A stretch of DNA of 47,272 bases from Sulfuritalea sp. (GCA_021737875.1 JAIPDD010000003.1:1-47272); one strand, 5' to 3'; counted from the stretch's first letter, positions 7,574 to 15,858 are shown. Numbers and translations: made by a program. The notes: a model not told the origin generated them from the sequence alone.

Positions 7574-8432
7574 AAATATCACCCTCAGCCTGGTGCGTGA
7601 TCCGCACATCAATTTTGCGTATCTAGACGAGCGCACCAAGCGCATGATCCGTCGCGCTATTCTCAAAGCAGTGGCCATCCCTGGCTACCAAGTGCCATTT
7701 GGCTCGCGCGAAATGCCGCTGCCTTATGGTTGGGGAACCGGCGGTATTCAGGTGACAGCATCCATCATCGGCCCCGTTGATGTTTTAAAAGTGATTGATC
7801 AGGGTTCTGACGACACCGTCAATGCGGTCAATATTCGGCGTTTTTTCCAGCGCACCACGGGCGTTGAAGTCACCACAGACACGACCCACGCCAGCATCAT
7901 TCAAACCCGCCACCGCATTCCTGAGACGCCTTTGCGCGAAGGCCAGGTGTTGGTGTACCAGGTTCCCGTACCCGAGCCAATGCAGCACTTAGAGCCACGC
8001 GAAACAGAAACGCGCAAGCTGCATGCCTTGCAAGAGTACGGACTGATGCATGTGAATCTCTTTGAAGACTTGGCGCACTTCGGCCATATCGCAACGACCT
8101 ACGACTACCCCGTTTTAGTCAATGGCCGCTACATCATGTCCCCCTCGCCCATCCCCAAGTTTGATAACCCCAAAATGCATTTGAACCCCGCATTGCAACT
8201 CTTTGGTGCAGGCAGAGAAAAGCGTATTTACGCAGTTCCGCCCTACACCACGGTAGAGAGCCTGGGGTTTGAAGACCATCCGTTTGAAGTGCAACGCTGG
8301 GACGCTGCCTGCGAACTCTGCGGCTCGCGGGAAAGCTTTCTTGACGAAGTGTTAATGGATGACCAAGGCACGCGTATGTTTGTTTGCTCCGACAGTGACT
8401 ACTGCGCAAAACGCCAGGCGGGTTCGCCATGA
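7560..8432 (+). CDS. phnJ: C-P lyase radical SAM subunit PhnJ
   Basis: 290 residues from the ATG at 7560. This is the radical S-adenosylmethionine enzyme that breaks the carbon-phosphorus bond, giving the alkane and 5-phosphoribosyl 1,2-cyclic phosphate. The [4Fe-4S] ligands appear in the exact PhnJ spacing C-x2-C-x21-C-x5-C (C251, C254, C276, C282). The glycyl-radical glycine lies in AIPGYQVPF (G42, equivalent to E. coli Gly32). The N-terminus is about 10 residues longer than in E. coli. An open frame further upstream lies wholly inside phnI and was not used. Its TGA overlaps phnK by 4 bp. Confidence 0.96.
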   Translation: MLPVENITLSLVRDPHINFAYLDERTKRMIRRAILKAVAIPGYQVPFGSREMPLPYGWGTGGIQVTASIIGPVDVLKVIDQGSDDTVNAVNIRRFFQRTTGVEVTTDTTHASIIQTRHRIPETPLREGQVLVYQVPVPEPMQHLEPRETETRKLHALQEYGLMHVNLFEDLAHFGHIATTYDYPVLVNGRYIMSPSPIPKFDNPKMHLNPALQLFGAGREKRIYAVPPYTTVESLGFEDHPFEVQRWDAACELCGSRESFLDEVLMDDQGTRMFVCSDSDYCAKRQAGSP

Positions 8433-9217
8433 CAAGCACCGATCACACGCCACCCCTCATGCGCGTGCAGGACTTGGCCTGCGCGTATGGCGCTCGCTCC
8501 GTGGTTCGCGACATTTCTTTTGACTTGTGGCCCGGAGAAGTGTTGGCGATAGTGGGTGAATCAGGCTCAGGAAAAACCACGTTACTCAACGCGGTTGCGG
8601 CCCGCCACACGCCCAGTGCCGGGCAGGTATTCTTTGAAATGCGCGACCACGGTTTGCAAGACATTTACGCCATGTCAGAAGCCCAGCGGCGCATGCTGTC
8701 TCGAACCGACTGGGGCTTTGTTCACCAAAACGCTGCCGATGGATTACGTATGAATGTATCGGCCGGTGCCAATGTCAGCGAGCGCCTGATGGCGTTGGGC
8801 CAGCGGCACTATGGCCGGCTGCGCGAGCAAGCCACCGACTGGCTAGAACGCGTGGAGATCAGTCCCAGCCGCATCGATGATCGGCCAGATACGTTCTCAG
8901 GCGGGATGCGCCAGCGGCTTCAAATTGCCCGCAATCTGATCACACAACCGCGTTTGGTCTTTATGGACGAACCCACCTCGGGTTTGGACGTTTCAGTGCA
9001 AGCCCGGCTGCTCGATATGTTGCGGATGTTGACGCGCCAGATGAACCTCGCTGCCATCATCGTCACCCATGACTTGGCGGTGGCTCGCTTGTTAGCCCAA
9101 CGCATGATGGTGATGCAAAACGGCCAAGCCGTCGAAACCGGCCTGACCGACCAAGTATTGGACGACCCACAACACCCTTACACCCAGCTTTTGGTTTCTT
9201 CGGTGCTGCAACCATGA
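8429..9217 (+). CDS. phnK: C-P lyase ABC-like subunit PhnK
   Basis: 262 residues, ABC ATPase fold: Walker A GESGSGKTT, signature FSGGMRQRLQ, Walker B LVFMDEPTSGLD and H-loop VTHD. PhnK has the look of an oligopeptide-type ABC ATPase but no membrane partner. In E. coli it binds the PhnJ face of the core complex, where ATP turnover is thought to open the active site. It overlaps phnJ and phnL by 4 bp on each side. Confidence 0.95.
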   Translation: MTSTDHTPPLMRVQDLACAYGARSVVRDISFDLWPGEVLAIVGESGSGKTTLLNAVAARHTPSAGQVFFEMRDHGLQDIYAMSEAQRRMLSRTDWGFVHQNAADGLRMNVSAGANVSERLMALGQRHYGRLREQATDWLERVEISPSRIDDRPDTFSGGMRQRLQIARNLITQPRLVFMDEPTSGLDVSVQARLLDMLRMLTRQMNLAAIIVTHDLAVARLLAQRMMVMQNGQAVETGLTDQVLDDPQHPYTQLLVSSVLQP

Positions 9218-9945
9218 CCCAACTACAGACCGGATCTGCGCCTTTGCTAGACATGCAAGCTGTCAGCAAACATTTTGTTTTGCATTTGCAAAACAGTACC
9301 GACTTGCCTGTTCTTCATGACTTTCACTTGACTTTGCTACCTGGGGAGTGTGTGCGTTTGAGCGGCCCCTCGGGTATGGGGAAAAGCACGGTACTCAAGC
9401 TCGCCTTTGGGAACTACCGTGCGAGCCAAGGGCATATTTGGGTACGTGACACCGATGGCACCCAGGTTGACATTACCCAAGCCAGCGCCCGAACCGTACT
9501 GCACCTGCGCAGCCAGACCATGGGTTATGTGAGCCAGTTCTTGCGGGTCATTCCGCGCGTTGCTGCAATTGACATCGTGGCGGAACCTTTGCTCGAAGGC
9601 GGGGACGCCAGCATCACTGCAGCCCAAGCCCGTGAACAAGCCGCCCATTGGCTGACCCGTTTGCGTATTCCGCAGTCGCTTTGGCAACTCCCGCCGGCTA
9701 CGTTTTCTGGAGGCGAGCAGCAGCGCATCAACATTGCCCGCAGTTTTATCAAGCCGCGGCCATTGTTGTTGCTCGATGAACCCACCGCCTCTCTGGATCC
9801 CGAAAACACCCAAACGGTGGTCGAGCTGATTACGCAAGCCCGTGCCCAAGGTGTCGCCATCCTTGGCATTTTTCACGATGACCATGTTGCACACGCCGTC
9901 GCTAGTCGCACGGTTGCAATGCAATCTTTTAAGACTACGCTATGA
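9214..9945 (+). CDS. phnL: C-P lyase ABC-like subunit PhnL
   Basis: 243 residues, ABC ATPase: Walker A GPSGMGKST, signature FSGGEQQRINIARSF, Walker B LLLDEPTASLD. PhnL is required with PhnGHI for forming the ribosyl phosphonate intermediate and associates with the core complex on top of PhnK. The insert LHLRSQTMGYVSQFLRVIPRV is family-typical. It is embedded in the run of 4-bp overlaps, so its stoichiometry is probably set by translational coupling. Confidence 0.95.
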   Translation: MTQLQTGSAPLLDMQAVSKHFVLHLQNSTDLPVLHDFHLTLLPGECVRLSGPSGMGKSTVLKLAFGNYRASQGHIWVRDTDGTQVDITQASARTVLHLRSQTMGYVSQFLRVIPRVAAIDIVAEPLLEGGDASITAAQAREQAAHWLTRLRIPQSLWQLPPATFSGGEQQRINIARSFIKPRPLLLLDEPTASLDPENTQTVVELITQARAQGVAILGIFHDDHVAHAVASRTVAMQSFKTTL

Positions 9946-11111
9946 ATTCACCCACTGCAAGCCCCACGATATTTACCAATGCGCGTTTGGTGCTCGATGA
10001 CGAAGTCGTCAACGGCAGCCTGTTGAGCCACAACGGAACGATTGAACGCATTGACCAAGGCACAAGTGCCGTCAACGGCGTGATCGATTTGCAAGGTGAC
10101 TATTTGATGCCTGGCATGGTCGAGGTACACACAGACAATTTTGAGCGCCATCTGATGCCCCGCCCTAAAGTGCGCTGGGACGATGCGCCCGCGCTGTTGG
10201 CCCATGATGCAGAAATTGCGGCTGCGGGAATCACCACGGTTTTAGACGCTCTGGGGGTTGGTGAAGCCGACCCCGACAGTGTGCGTGGCAGCGAATGGGA
10301 TTCCGTCCTCGACTGCATTCAGGAATTTTCCGATCGCGGTAGCTTGCGTGCAGACCATCTCTTGCATGTGCGATGCGAGTTGCCCGCTCCGAATACGCTG
10401 GAGTTGTTTGCGCCCTTCGTGGGCAACCCAATGGTGCGCATGATCTCCCTCATGGACCACACCCCAGGGCAGCGCCAATGGGAAAACTTAGAACACGCTT
10501 GGATTTATTTTTCCGGAAAAAAAGGCTGGAGCCGCGCGAAATTTGACGAGCGCGTGGCCATGTCCATTGAACTCCAAGCGCTTTATGCACAACCCCACCG
10601 CGCCTACTTTACGGCCTATTGCAAAGAGCACCAAATCGCATTGGCAAGTCACGATGACACGACCGTTGCCCACGTAGAGCAAGCGTTTGCCGAGGGCGCA
10701 ACAGTGTGCGAGTTTCCAACCACGGTTGCCGCCGCCCAAGCCGCACGCGATCGCAAGATGCTGACCATCATGGGCGGGCCCAATGTGGTGCGTGGTGGCT
10801 CGCACTCCGGAAATGTGTCTGCCATTGAGCTTGCTCAATTGGGTTTGATGGATATTTTGTCATCGGACTATGTGCCAGGCAGCCTGCTTTCTGCCGTGGT
10901 TCGCCTAACGGAAACCGCCGGCCTGACCTTGCCCCAAGCAGTTGCCTTGGTGAGCCGCAATCCAGCCAAGTCGATCGGCTTGAATGACCGCGGAAGTATT
11001 GCCCCTGAAATGCGTGCGGATTTAGTCCAAATGCGGATCACCACGCTCGCAGACGGACGCCAGCAACCCATAGTTCGCGCGGTCTGGCGCGGTGGTGTTC
11101 GCGTGGTTTAG
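9942..11111 (+). CDS. phnM: Ribosyl-triphosphonate diphosphatase PhnM
   Basis: 389 residues, amidohydrolase fold. The metal-binding motif EVHTDNFERH contains H63 and H70. Further metal and active-site stretches are around ASHDDT, MGGPNVVRGGSHSGN and SSDYVPGSLL. PhnM removes pyrophosphate from 5-triphosphoribosyl 1-phosphonate to make the PhnJ substrate. Last gene of the tightly overlapped phnGHIJKLM run; an 81-bp gap with its own promoter-like site follows. Confidence 0.95.
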   Translation: MNSPTASPTIFTNARLVLDDEVVNGSLLSHNGTIERIDQGTSAVNGVIDLQGDYLMPGMVEVHTDNFERHLMPRPKVRWDDAPALLAHDAEIAAAGITTVLDALGVGEADPDSVRGSEWDSVLDCIQEFSDRGSLRADHLLHVRCELPAPNTLELFAPFVGNPMVRMISLMDHTPGQRQWENLEHAWIYFSGKKGWSRAKFDERVAMSIELQALYAQPHRAYFTAYCKEHQIALASHDDTTVAHVEQAFAEGATVCEFPTTVAAAQAARDRKMLTIMGGPNVVRGGSHSGNVSAIELAQLGLMDILSSDYVPGSLLSAVVRLTETAGLTLPQAVALVSRNPAKSIGLNDRGSIAPEMRADLVQMRITTLADGRQQPIVRAVWRGGVRVV

Positions 11112-11113
11112 AT

Positions 11114-11147
11114 GCGTCACACCAATGACATACAGGCCACCTAAGCT
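11114..11147 (+). promoter_or_regulatory. Pho-box-like promoter before phnCDE
   Basis: Plus strand: GCGTCAC (11114-11120), 4-bp spacer, ATGACAT (11125-11131), exactly 10 bp, then TAAGCT (11142-11147). The half-sites match CTGTCAT at 4 and 5 of 7 positions. It is weaker than the other sites but has identical spacing. It would let the transporter be transcribed apart from phnG-M. Confidence 0.4.
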
Positions 11148-11192
11148 CGCTTTTTTATTTTGAAAGCTGGCGTCTCGTCGCCCTTCCAACCT

Positions 11193-12017
11193 ATGAACAC
11201 TCTCGCACTTCACAACCTCACCAAACGCTTTGGAAATACCACAGCGGTGGACAGCGTCTCGCTTGATTTTGAAGCTGGGAGTTTTGTCGGAATCATTGGC
11301 CGCTCAGGCGCTGGAAAATCCACGCTCTTGCGCATGATCAACCGCCTCAACGAACCCACTACGGGTTCCATTGAATTTGAAGGCACAGTAGTCACCGATC
11401 TAGAAGGCAAGGCTTTAAACCAATGGCGTCGCAATTGCGCGATGGTTTTTCAGCAGTTCAATTTGATTGGTCGTTTGGATGTTTTGACCAACGTCTTGAT
11501 GGGCCGCTTAACCAGTGTGCCAACTTGGCGTGCTCTTTTAACCCTGTGGAGTGAAGCCGACAAGCTGGACGCGCTAGAAGCCTTAGACCGCTTTGGCATG
11601 GCAGACTTTGCCGCCCAGCGCTGCGATCAACTCTCCGGCGGCCAACAGCAACGCGTAGCCATCTGCCGCGCCCTGGTTCAACGCCCCAAAATTATTTTGG
11701 CTGACGAGCCCATCGCTTCCCTTGACCCACGCAACACCCAAATGGTGATGGATGCGCTGCAAAGCATTAATACAGATTTGGGTATCACGGTCTTGTGCAA
11801 CTTGCATGCACTCGATGTTGCACGCAATTACTGCGACCGCTTGGTTGGAATGTCTGCCGGGAGTGTGGTGTTTGATGGCGCTCCTGACGCGCTGAGCCAA
11901 GACCTTGTGAAGTCGCTCTACGGCATCGAAGCCGACGAGGCGCTGCACGCAAGCCCACAGAGTGATCACAACCAATCCAATGTTCTCCCTTTTGAGCGTG
12001 TGGTTCACACCGCTTAA
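11193..12017 (+). CDS. phnC: Phosphonate ABC transporter ATPase PhnC
   Basis: 274 residues from the ATG at 11193: Walker [10 protein letters not shown] (36-44), signature [15 protein letters not shown], Walker [12 protein letters not shown]. PhnC powers phosphonate (and phosphite or phosphate ester) import. A longer version from a TTG at 11160 is possible, but the added 11 residues are not family-like. Neither start has a good ribosome-binding site. 46 bp before phnD. Confidence 0.93.
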   Translation: MNTLALHNLTKRFGNTTAVDSVSLDFEAGSFVGIIGRSGAGKSTLLRMINRLNEPTTGSIEFEGTVVTDLEGKALNQWRRNCAMVFQQFNLIGRLDVLTNVLMGRLTSVPTWRALLTLWSEADKLDALEALDRFGMADFAAQRCDQLSGGQQQRVAICRALVQRPKIILADEPIASLDPRNTQMVMDALQSINTDLGITVLCNLHALDVARNYCDRLVGMSAGSVVFDGAPDALSQDLVKSLYGIEADEALHASPQSDHNQSNVLPFERVVHTA

Positions 12018-12063
12018 ATATTTCCCCTGTGTTTTTTCATTTTTAACTACCAAGGAACTTTGT

Positions 12064-12963
12064 ATGTTTAATCGCCGCGTTCTCCTCGCATTGGCTGCTT
12101 CTAGCGCGCTGATGGCTTCTGCCCAAGCACAAGATTGGAAAGCCAAATACCCCGAATTGATTTTTGCCAGCATCCCTGATGAAAATGCAACGATGGTGAC
12201 TGAAAAGTATGCTGATTTTGTAGCGTACTTGTCCCGTGAAATCGGTGTTCCAGTCAAGCTGCGCATTGCAGGTGACTACGCTGCTGTGATTGAAGGCCAA
12301 CGCGCTGAGCAGATCCATTTCGCTTACCACGGCTCCTCCTCTTACGCACGTGCCCGCATGATTGGCGTGAAGATCACACCGTTTGCCATTGAAGTCAACA
12401 AAGGCGGCGTCAAGGCGTACCACTCTGTGTTTTATGTGAAAGCCAATTCAGCCTACAAAAAAGTGGAAGATCTCAAAGGCAAAAGCATCGCTTTGGTTGA
12501 CCCAAATTCAACCTCTGGCAACAACGTCCCACGCTATGCGATGGACAAAATGGGTATCAAGCCGGATGAATTTTTTGGCAAAGTGGTTTACAGCGGTAGC
12601 CATACCAACGCGGTGATGGCGCTCAGCCAAGGTACCGTCGATGTGGCTGCAAACTGGTGGAACAACGAAACCGATTCCGAATTGATCCGTATGTCCGACA
12701 AAGGCATGGTTAAAAAGGAAGATTTCCGGATTATTTACAAATCCGATGCCATCGTGAACTCACCCATTGCTTACCTTGACAGCTTACCTGCTGACTTGAA
12801 AAAGAAAATTGAGCAGGCCTTTTTTGATGCACCGAAAAAAGACAAAGCTGCGTTTGACAAAGTCTCTGGCGGTAAAAATGAACCTTTCCAGCCAGTCACC
12901 CACGAAGCCTATTTGCCCGTGGTGGCGCTCAACCAGTTTGTTGACGCATTGCGTAAAAAGTAA
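12064..12963 (+). CDS. phnD: Phosphonate-binding periplasmic protein PhnD
   Basis: 299 residues with a signal peptide (1-22, ending SAQA). Typical PhnD features are visible: AYHGSSSYARA and GKSIALVDPNSTSGNNVPRY in the ligand-binding clefts, and ANWWNNETDSE. It captures phosphonates in the periplasm for the PhnE permeases. The ATG at 12064 is supported by AAGGAA eight bases upstream and by the signal peptide; the frame is open further upstream into phnC but without sense. Ends 6 bp before phnE1. Confidence 0.95.
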   Translation: MFNRRVLLALAASSALMASAQAQDWKAKYPELIFASIPDENATMVTEKYADFVAYLSREIGVPVKLRIAGDYAAVIEGQRAEQIHFAYHGSSSYARARMIGVKITPFAIEVNKGGVKAYHSVFYVKANSAYKKVEDLKGKSIALVDPNSTSGNNVPRYAMDKMGIKPDEFFGKVVYSGSHTNAVMALSQGTVDVAANWWNNETDSELIRMSDKGMVKKEDFRIIYKSDAIVNSPIAYLDSLPADLKKKIEQAFFDAPKKDKAAFDKVSGGKNEPFQPVTHEAYLPVVALNQFVDALRKK

Positions 12964-12969
12964 GCACGC

Positions 12970-13827
12970 ATGACAGCGCTCAACACCATGGGCGTGGCCT
13001 ATGCCCAAGCGGTGGTGGCTAAACGCCGCCAGCTTTGGCTGGGCTTATTGGTGTTGGGCGTGTGTGTCCTATTTTCTGGACACATCACAGAGATCTCTTT
13101 TTCAAAATTTTTTGACAACATTGGTGCTTTCACCAGCTACATTGTTCGTATTGCCCACCTTGAAAACGGCCAGTCGGTCTTGAGCAATCCCGCAGAGTGG
13201 TTCTGGGGATGGAAAAAATGGTTGGCCCTGATGGGCGAGACCTTGTTGATGGCCTATGTAGGCACATTGTTGGGCGCCTCAGCCGCCTTGGGTCTGTGTT
13301 TCTTAGCGAGTAAAAACGTAACCGCTAACACGGCGGTGGTGTTTGCTACCCGTCGTATTCTTGAGTTTTCGCGAACCGTCCCAGAGATGGTGTTCGCATT
13401 GATTTTTGTTGTGGCGTTTAGTTTGGGTCCATTGCCCGGAATTTTGGCGCTTGCCATTCACACTACAGGCGCTTTAGGAAAATTGTTTGCCGAAGTAGTT
13501 GAAAACATCGATATGAAACCGGTCGATGGAGTTGTATCAACAGGCGGCACTTGGCTGCATAAAGTCCGTTTTGCCGTGTTGCCTCAGGTAGCTTCCAATT
13601 TCGCCAGTTATGCCTTGCTGCGCTTTGAAATTAATGTGCGAAGCGCTGCCGTTTTGGGCTTTGTGGGCGCAGGCGGAATTGGAAAAACGCTGCTTGAAGT
13701 GGTCCGCAAGTTTTATTATGCGGATGTCAGCGCATTGTTGGTCTTGATCATTGCCACTGTCATGTTGATCGACACCATTACCGAGCGGGTACGCCACCGT
13801 TTACTCGGCCAAGAGAGTGCGTCATGA
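12970..13827 (+). CDS. phnE: Phosphonate ABC transporter permease PhnE (first copy)
   Basis: 285 residues, inner-membrane permease of the BPD_transp_1 type with about 6 membrane segments. The EAA-like coupling loop is at EVVENIDMKPVDGVVSTGG and the end of the domain at GFVGAGGIGKTLLEV. It pairs with the second PhnE to form a heterodimeric channel, an arrangement known where phnE1 and phnE2 occur together, whereas E. coli has a single gene. Overlaps the second copy by 4 bp. Confidence 0.93.
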   Translation: MTALNTMGVAYAQAVVAKRRQLWLGLLVLGVCVLFSGHITEISFSKFFDNIGAFTSYIVRIAHLENGQSVLSNPAEWFWGWKKWLALMGETLLMAYVGTLLGASAALGLCFLASKNVTANTAVVFATRRILEFSRTVPEMVFALIFVVAFSLGPLPGILALAIHTTGALGKLFAEVVENIDMKPVDGVVSTGGTWLHKVRFAVLPQVASNFASYALLRFEINVRSAAVLGFVGAGGIGKTLLEVVRKFYYADVSALLVLIIATVMLIDTITERVRHRLLGQESAS

Positions 13828-14660
13828 ACCAGCGCGACATACTCCGCCAGCGCTACAGCTCTGAATTTCAGCCGTTTTACCAAGGCAATCTTCGGGCGTT
13901 TGCCATAGCGCTATTTGCAGCCGCTTTGTTTTTTTATGGCTTGTACAGTCTTGACATGAGCTACGCGCGAATCACGGGTGGGATCAGTGAGCTTGGACGG
14001 ATGGTGCTTCTCATGCTTCCCCCAGATCCTGGCACCTGGACGCGCGCAGGTACCTATGTTTACGCAATGGTGGAGACACTTTCTATCGCCTTGCTGGGCA
14101 CCTTGTCAGCCGCCGTCCTCGCGTTCCCGTTGGGATTTTTAGCCGCTCGCAATACGACGCTGAACCGTATTGTTCAGTTTTTCGCCCGCCGTAGCTTTGA
14201 TACGCTGCGCGGCGTTGATATTTTGATTTGGGCACTCATTTGGATTAACGTGGTTGGTTTGGGCCCGTTTGCAGGCGTACTGGCTTTGCTGATGTCAGAC
14301 TTAGGCAGCTTTGGCAAGTTGTTTTCTGAAGCGATTGAAGCCGCCGATGACAAGCCAGTGGAAGGCGTCGTGTCTACCGGCGGTTCCTCATTGTCTGCGG
14401 TTCGCTTTGGCATCTTGCCCCAGTTGATGCCCGTACTGTTAAGCCAAGTGCTATACGCCTTTGAGTCCAACACCCGCAGCGCCTCCATCATCGGAATCGT
14501 AGGTGCAGGCGGCATCGGGCTCATATTGTCCGAGCAAATTCGCACACTGGAATTTCAGCAAATGTCGTTTGTCATTTTGCTCATTTTGGCGACAGTCTCC
14601 GTGATTGATTATTTGTGCTCCAAACTCCGCTTTTCTATCATCGGAGTGCGGGCTCGGTAG
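13824..14660 (+). CDS. phnE: Phosphonate ABC transporter permease PhnE (second copy)
   Basis: 278 residues, membrane permease related to the preceding gene. Coupling loop EAIEAADDKPVEGVVSTGG and C-terminal GIVGAGGIGLILSEQ match the same family positions. The two copies have clearly diverged, so this is a stable heterodimer rather than a fresh duplication. ATGA overlap with the first copy; 22 bp before the HD-domain gene, which has its own AAGGAA. Confidence 0.93.
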   Translation: MNQRDILRQRYSSEFQPFYQGNLRAFAIALFAAALFFYGLYSLDMSYARITGGISELGRMVLLMLPPDPGTWTRAGTYVYAMVETLSIALLGTLSAAVLAFPLGFLAARNTTLNRIVQFFARRSFDTLRGVDILIWALIWINVVGLGPFAGVLALLMSDLGSFGKLFSEAIEAADDKPVEGVVSTGGSSLSAVRFGILPQLMPVLLSQVLYAFESNTRSASIIGIVGAGGIGLILSEQIRTLEFQQMSFVILLILATVSVIDYLCSKLRFSIIGVRAR

Positions 14661-14682
14661 CTTGGCTGATTAAGGAAACTCC

Positions 14683-15243
14683 ATGTCTTTGTCGATCCCT
14701 GAAATCGTTCAGCTGCTAGGCAGCCGCGCTACCACGTGGTACGGGCAAGAAGCCGTCAGCCAGCTCGACCACGCATTGCAATGCGCCCACCTCGCAGAAC
14801 AGGCCAATGAAACCCCGGAGACGGTGGTGGCGGCCTTGCTCCATGATCTTGGCCACATCTTAAGCACCAAGCGCCCCGATGAAGTGCCCGCCGATGTGTT
14901 GCCAACCCAGGATGACCTCCACCAGTTTGTTGCCCTGCCCTTTTTGCGCAGCCAGTTCTCTGACGCAGTGTTAGAACCCATCAAGTTGCATGTCGATGCC
15001 AAACGCTATTTGTGTGCCGTGGATGCCGGTTATTGGGAAGCCCTGTCACCAGCCTCTAAGCACAGCCTTGAATTACAGGGCGGCCGGTACGACGAAGCGC
15101 AAGTGCTCTCGTTTGAAGCGTTGACGTTCTATTCGGAAGCCGTGCGTTTGCGCCGCTACGATGATTTAGCCAAGGTTCCCGGGCAAATCACCCCACCCTT
15201 AACCCATTACGCTACGCTGATGGAACAAGTGAAAGTGGCGTAA
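14683..15243 (+). CDS. PhnZ-like HD-domain diiron oxygenase
   Basis: 186 residues of the phosphonate-operon HD family. The residues of PhnZ line up: Y20-x-x-E23 (gating tyrosine and glutamate), H30, H54-D55 (HD), H58, H80, H103, K107 and an aspartate at 160-161. PhnZ uses a mixed-valent diiron site and O2 to cleave 1-hydroxyphosphonates to a carboxylic acid and phosphate. The usual partner, a 2-oxoglutarate-dependent hydroxylase (PhnY or TmpA), is not in this window, so either it lies elsewhere or this enzyme acts directly on a hydroxyphosphonate. Last gene of the phnCDE unit. Its 3' end overlaps the convergent phosphatase by 32 bp. Family assignment is strong; the substrate is unknown. Confidence 0.85.
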   Translation: MSLSIPEIVQLLGSRATTWYGQEAVSQLDHALQCAHLAEQANETPETVVAALLHDLGHILSTKRPDEVPADVLPTQDDLHQFVALPFLRSQFSDAVLEPIKLHVDAKRYLCAVDAGYWEALSPASKHSLELQGGRYDEAQVLSFEALTFYSEAVRLRRYDDLAKVPGQITPPLTHYATLMEQVKVA

Positions 15244-15757
15244 AGGCTTCCACATACGATTCTTGTTTGTGGGTCTCAATAGCGCCAGGTCGGTATTGGC
15301 GCACCCGGGCGATCGCTGCCTCGCTGCTCCAGCCCCACGTTTTGTACATGGTGGCCACCAACGTTCCAGTGCGCCCTTTGCCATGGGCGCAATGCACCAA
15401 GATATTGCCTGATTGCAGCGTGTTCGTGAGTTGCGGAATCAAACGCCGCCACTGTGCCGTAACAGCCGTAGAAGGTACGCCAAAATCTACGACCGGCAAC
15501 TGGTGCCACGCAATACCATGCAAACCCAAATGGTGTGAGAGGTTCTTCGCCCCCAAACGTTGTAGCTCAACGGTGTCAAGCAAACTCACCACCGTTTTGA
15601 TCCCATGCGCAAGTATCAGCGCAATATCTTCAGCCAATGGGTTTTCACCAGCAAGGCCTGCTCGCGTTTTTCCAGGACACGCAGACATCCCGACCTCACC
15701 CTTCCATGGGGTGGGTGCAAAGTCAATGGTGAGTGCGGTAGGTTCTGGAGTTTTCAC
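15212..15757 (-). CDS. CX5R (dual-specificity/CDKN3-like) phosphatase
   Basis: 181 residues. The cysteine-phosphatase P-loop VHCAHGKGRTGT has C123-x5-R129. The general-acid aspartate is in VVDFGVP (D91). SACPGKTR near the N-terminus is shared by the small CDKN3-like branch of bacterial dual-specificity phosphatases. The substrate could be a protein, a sugar phosphate or a phosphoribosyl product. Start taken as GTG at 15757 because conserved sequence begins at about residue 9; an ATG at codon 24 with AAGGGTGAGG upstream is an alternative. The best Pho-box-like promoter of the window lies directly upstream, and the predicted transcript start falls almost on the GTG. Convergent with, and overlapping by 32 bp, the HD oxygenase. 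Confidence 0.85.
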   Translation of the reverse strand: MKTPEPTALTIDFAPTPWKGEVGMSACPGKTRAGLAGENPLAEDIALILAHGIKTVVSLLDTVELQRLGAKNLSHHLGLHGIAWHQLPVVDFGVPSTAVTAQWRRLIPQLTNTLQSGNILVHCAHGKGRTGTLVATMYKTWGWSSEAAIARVRQYRPGAIETHKQESYVEAFTPLSLVPSA

Positions 15758-15763
15758 AGTCCT

Positions 15764-15797
15764 GTTATATCTTTTTCGTGCGACAGGGGAATGACAT
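15764..15797 (-). promoter_or_regulatory. Pho-box-like promoter of the CX5R phosphatase
   Basis: Minus strand: ATGTCAT (15791-15797, 6 of 7 to CTGTCAT), 4-bp spacer TCCC, CTGTCGC (15780-15786, 5 of 7), exactly 10 bp, then TATAAC (15764-15769, 5 of 6 to TATAAT). Best-scoring site of the four found here. Confidence 0.65.
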
Positions 15798-15803
15798 AAA
15801 GAC

Positions 15804-15830
15804 GAAAAAAAACCCGGGCAAGCCCGGGTT
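15804..15830 (-). terminator. Rho-independent terminator of the porin gene
   Basis: A perfect stem AACCCGGGC/GCCCGGGTT with a 2-base loop at 15811-15830 is followed on the minus strand by eight T. It lies 28 bp after the porin stop and just before the Pho-box-like promoter of the phosphatase, so the two units are insulated. Confidence 0.92.
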
Positions 15831-15858
15831 ATGAATCCTTGGATAGAAAAATCTAGAA

